DNA from: an uncultured Bacteroidales bacterium
Lineage (GTDB): Bacteria; Bacteroidota; Bacteroidia; Bacteroidales; F082
NCBI GenBank assembly: GCA_937877465.1
Contig: CALFIT010000186.1
Coordinates: forward strand, 1 to 7,453
DNA length: 7,453 nt
Direction of reading: 5' to 3'
Shown here: positions 6,717 to 7,453 of the stretch, in pieces
How the letters are laid out: each line of letters starts with the position of its first letter
Position numbering within the stretch: the stretch's first letter is position 1
The notes under the pieces: model-generated
Databases searched by the model: none
Told to the model about the DNA's origin: nothing
What the model saw: the letters and a program-made list of their open reading frames with translations, nothing else
Made by a program: the position numbers and the translations under genes

Positions 6717-6837
6717 CAGTTTTCAGTTGACAGTTGACAGTTTTCAGTTGACAGTTGTTCAGTTGGCAGTTGACAGTTGACAGTTGGCAGTTGTTCAGTT
6801 GACAGTTTTCAGTTGGCAGTTGGCAGTTTAGAGTTGG
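6717..6837. repeat. Tandem array of CAGTTGN heptamers, 17 units
   Basis: Units read along the plus strand in order: CAGTTTT, CAGTTGA x2, CAGTTTT, CAGTTGA, CAGTTGTT, CAGTTGG, CAGTTGA x2, CAGTTGG, CAGTTGTT, CAGTTGA, CAGTTTT, CAGTTGG x2, CAGTTTA, GAGTTGG. Fifteen units are 7 bp and two (CAGTTGTT) are 8 bp, total 121 bp. The core CAGTT is constant except in the last unit; variation sits in the final two or three bases. The array begins 8 bp upstream of the atoE start codon and encodes the last residues and stop of TruA. Similar TCAACTG heptamer arrays are familiar to me from Bacteroidetes and cyanobacterial intergenic DNA, from memory only. Confidence 0.95.
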
Positions 6838-7453
6838 TTGGGTATTCGACTTCTTCGAGGAACAGGGCGTGGGCGGGTACGGAGGTGCCGGCCTCGCATC
6901 GGTCTTTCCGCTCGACGACGGCACGAAAACCTTCCAAGGTCATGCGCCCCTTCCCTACCTCAAGCAATGTGCCCACGATGGCCCGCACCATGTTGCGCAA
7001 AAATCGGTCCGCCTTGATGCGAAAAACCAACAGGCCATCCTGATCAAACCAACGAGCTTCCATGATTTTGCAGTTGTTGGTCTTCACTTGGGTATGCACC
7101 TTTGAAAAACTCGTAAAGTCCTCATAATCAAAGAGAAGATTGGAGGCTTGCTGCATTTTCGCCACATCCAAGTCGCCGAAAAGGAAATAAGCGTCATGCG
7201 TGTGGAACGGGTTCTTGGTGCGCGTAATGTAATAATGGTAGGTGCGCGAAACGGCGTCGAAACGGGCGTGCGCGTCGGGAGCGACAAGCCAGATGCGATA
7301 GATGACGATGTCGCCGGGGAGGAAGGCATTCATCTGATGGACAAGCCTTTCCGTTTCGTCGATTTCGTTTTCAAAGTCGAAATGGGCGTAATAGTTGCGT
7401 GCATGGACACCCGTGTCGGTGCGCCCGCAGCCCGTGATGGATACCGGGCGACC
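6809..7453 (-). CDS. truA: tRNA pseudouridine synthase A (TruA), N-terminus cut by window edge
   Basis: TruA converts uridines 38-40 in the anticodon arm of tRNAs to pseudouridine. The visible 214 residues start inside the catalytic motif region: the first codons read GRPVSITGCGRTDTGVHARNYYAHFDFE, and the catalytic aspartate of GRTDTGVHA is encoded by the complement of 7415-7417. Downstream come SRTYHYYITRTKNPF, the FDYEDFTSFSK segment, FRIKADRFLRNMVRAIVGTL and the C-terminal AGTSVPAHALFLEEVEYP. An internal ATG at 7331-7333 is not the start, because the conserved frame continues upstream to the edge; some tens of N-terminal residues are missing. The protein would normally end near EVEYP. The last residues (NSKLPTAN) and the TGA stop come from the heptamer array. 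It precedes atoE on the same strand by 99 nt. Confidence 0.95.
   Translation of the reverse strand, partial: GRPVSITGCGRTDTGVHARNYYAHFDFENEIDETERLVHQMNAFLPGDIVIYRIWLVAPDAHARFDAVSRTYHYYITRTKNPFHTHDAYFLFGDLDVAKMQQASNLLFDYEDFTSFSKVHTQVKTNNCKIMEARWFDQDGLLVFRIKADRFLRNMVRAIVGTLLEVGKGRMTLEGFRAVVERKDRCEAGTSVPAHALFLEEVEYPTNSKLPTAN

Noticed and set aside
6717..6837. CRISPR array
   Set aside because: Units are 7-8 bp with no spacers, and no cas genes are present; it is a simple short tandem repeat.
6628..6924. 98-codon minus-strand frame whose translation repeats NCQL/VNCQL
   Set aside because: The repeated peptide is just the translated heptamer DNA array, and the frame overlaps truA and atoE in a different frame; there is no sign of a real protein.

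Overview
The window has two unrelated parts. Positions 1 to about 1530 are very AT-rich (about a quarter GC by eye) and hold one open frame that runs in from the left edge. It encodes a cysteine-rich, LamG-like protein of eukaryotic, protist-like style. From about 1531 to the right edge the DNA is GC-rich (well above half) and reads as an ordinary Bacteroidales chromosome. Evidence for that order is the DUF3078-type outer-membrane protein end, A-rich start regions without Shine-Dalgarno sequences, TAnnTTTG-type -7 promoter boxes, a lipoprotein, and gene content typical of gut Bacteroidetes. The change happens within a few bases and is accidentally in frame, so a single 626-codon ORF spans it. 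The simplest reading is an assembly chimera between a gut or rumen eukaryote and a Bacteroidales genome. The left part should not be treated as bacterial.

Layout of the bacterial part, left to right: the C-terminal fragment of a DUF3078 barrel protein (+); rfbD, dTDP-4-dehydrorhamnose reductase (+), starting 11 nt later; a two-hairpin element that forms the 3' end of rfbD; an alpha-D-phosphohexomutase (+); a rho-independent terminator; a promoter and a CAT-anticodon tRNA (+); a second strong terminator followed directly by a promoter-like box; a small SH3b lipoprotein (+); an AtoE-family short-chain fatty acid transporter (-) whose stop codon overlaps that of the lipoprotein; an array of 7-bp repeats; and truA (-), cut by the right edge. 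No stretch over 300 bases lacks a gene. The longest non-coding stretch, 4554-4793, is filled by terminator, promoter, tRNA, terminator and promoter.

Functionally, the phosphohexomutase makes glucose-1-phosphate (or mannose-1-phosphate), the entry point for nucleotide sugars, and RfbD catalyses the last step to dTDP-L-rhamnose. The pair therefore fits surface-polysaccharide precursor supply. AtoE-type transport of short-chain fatty acids suits a fermentative gut anaerobe. I see no defence system, mobile gene or CRISPR array. The points most worth a second look are the in-frame eukaryote/bacteria junction, the two-hairpin element that supplies the end of RfbD, and the heptamer array that supplies the end of TruA and abuts the atoE start codon.
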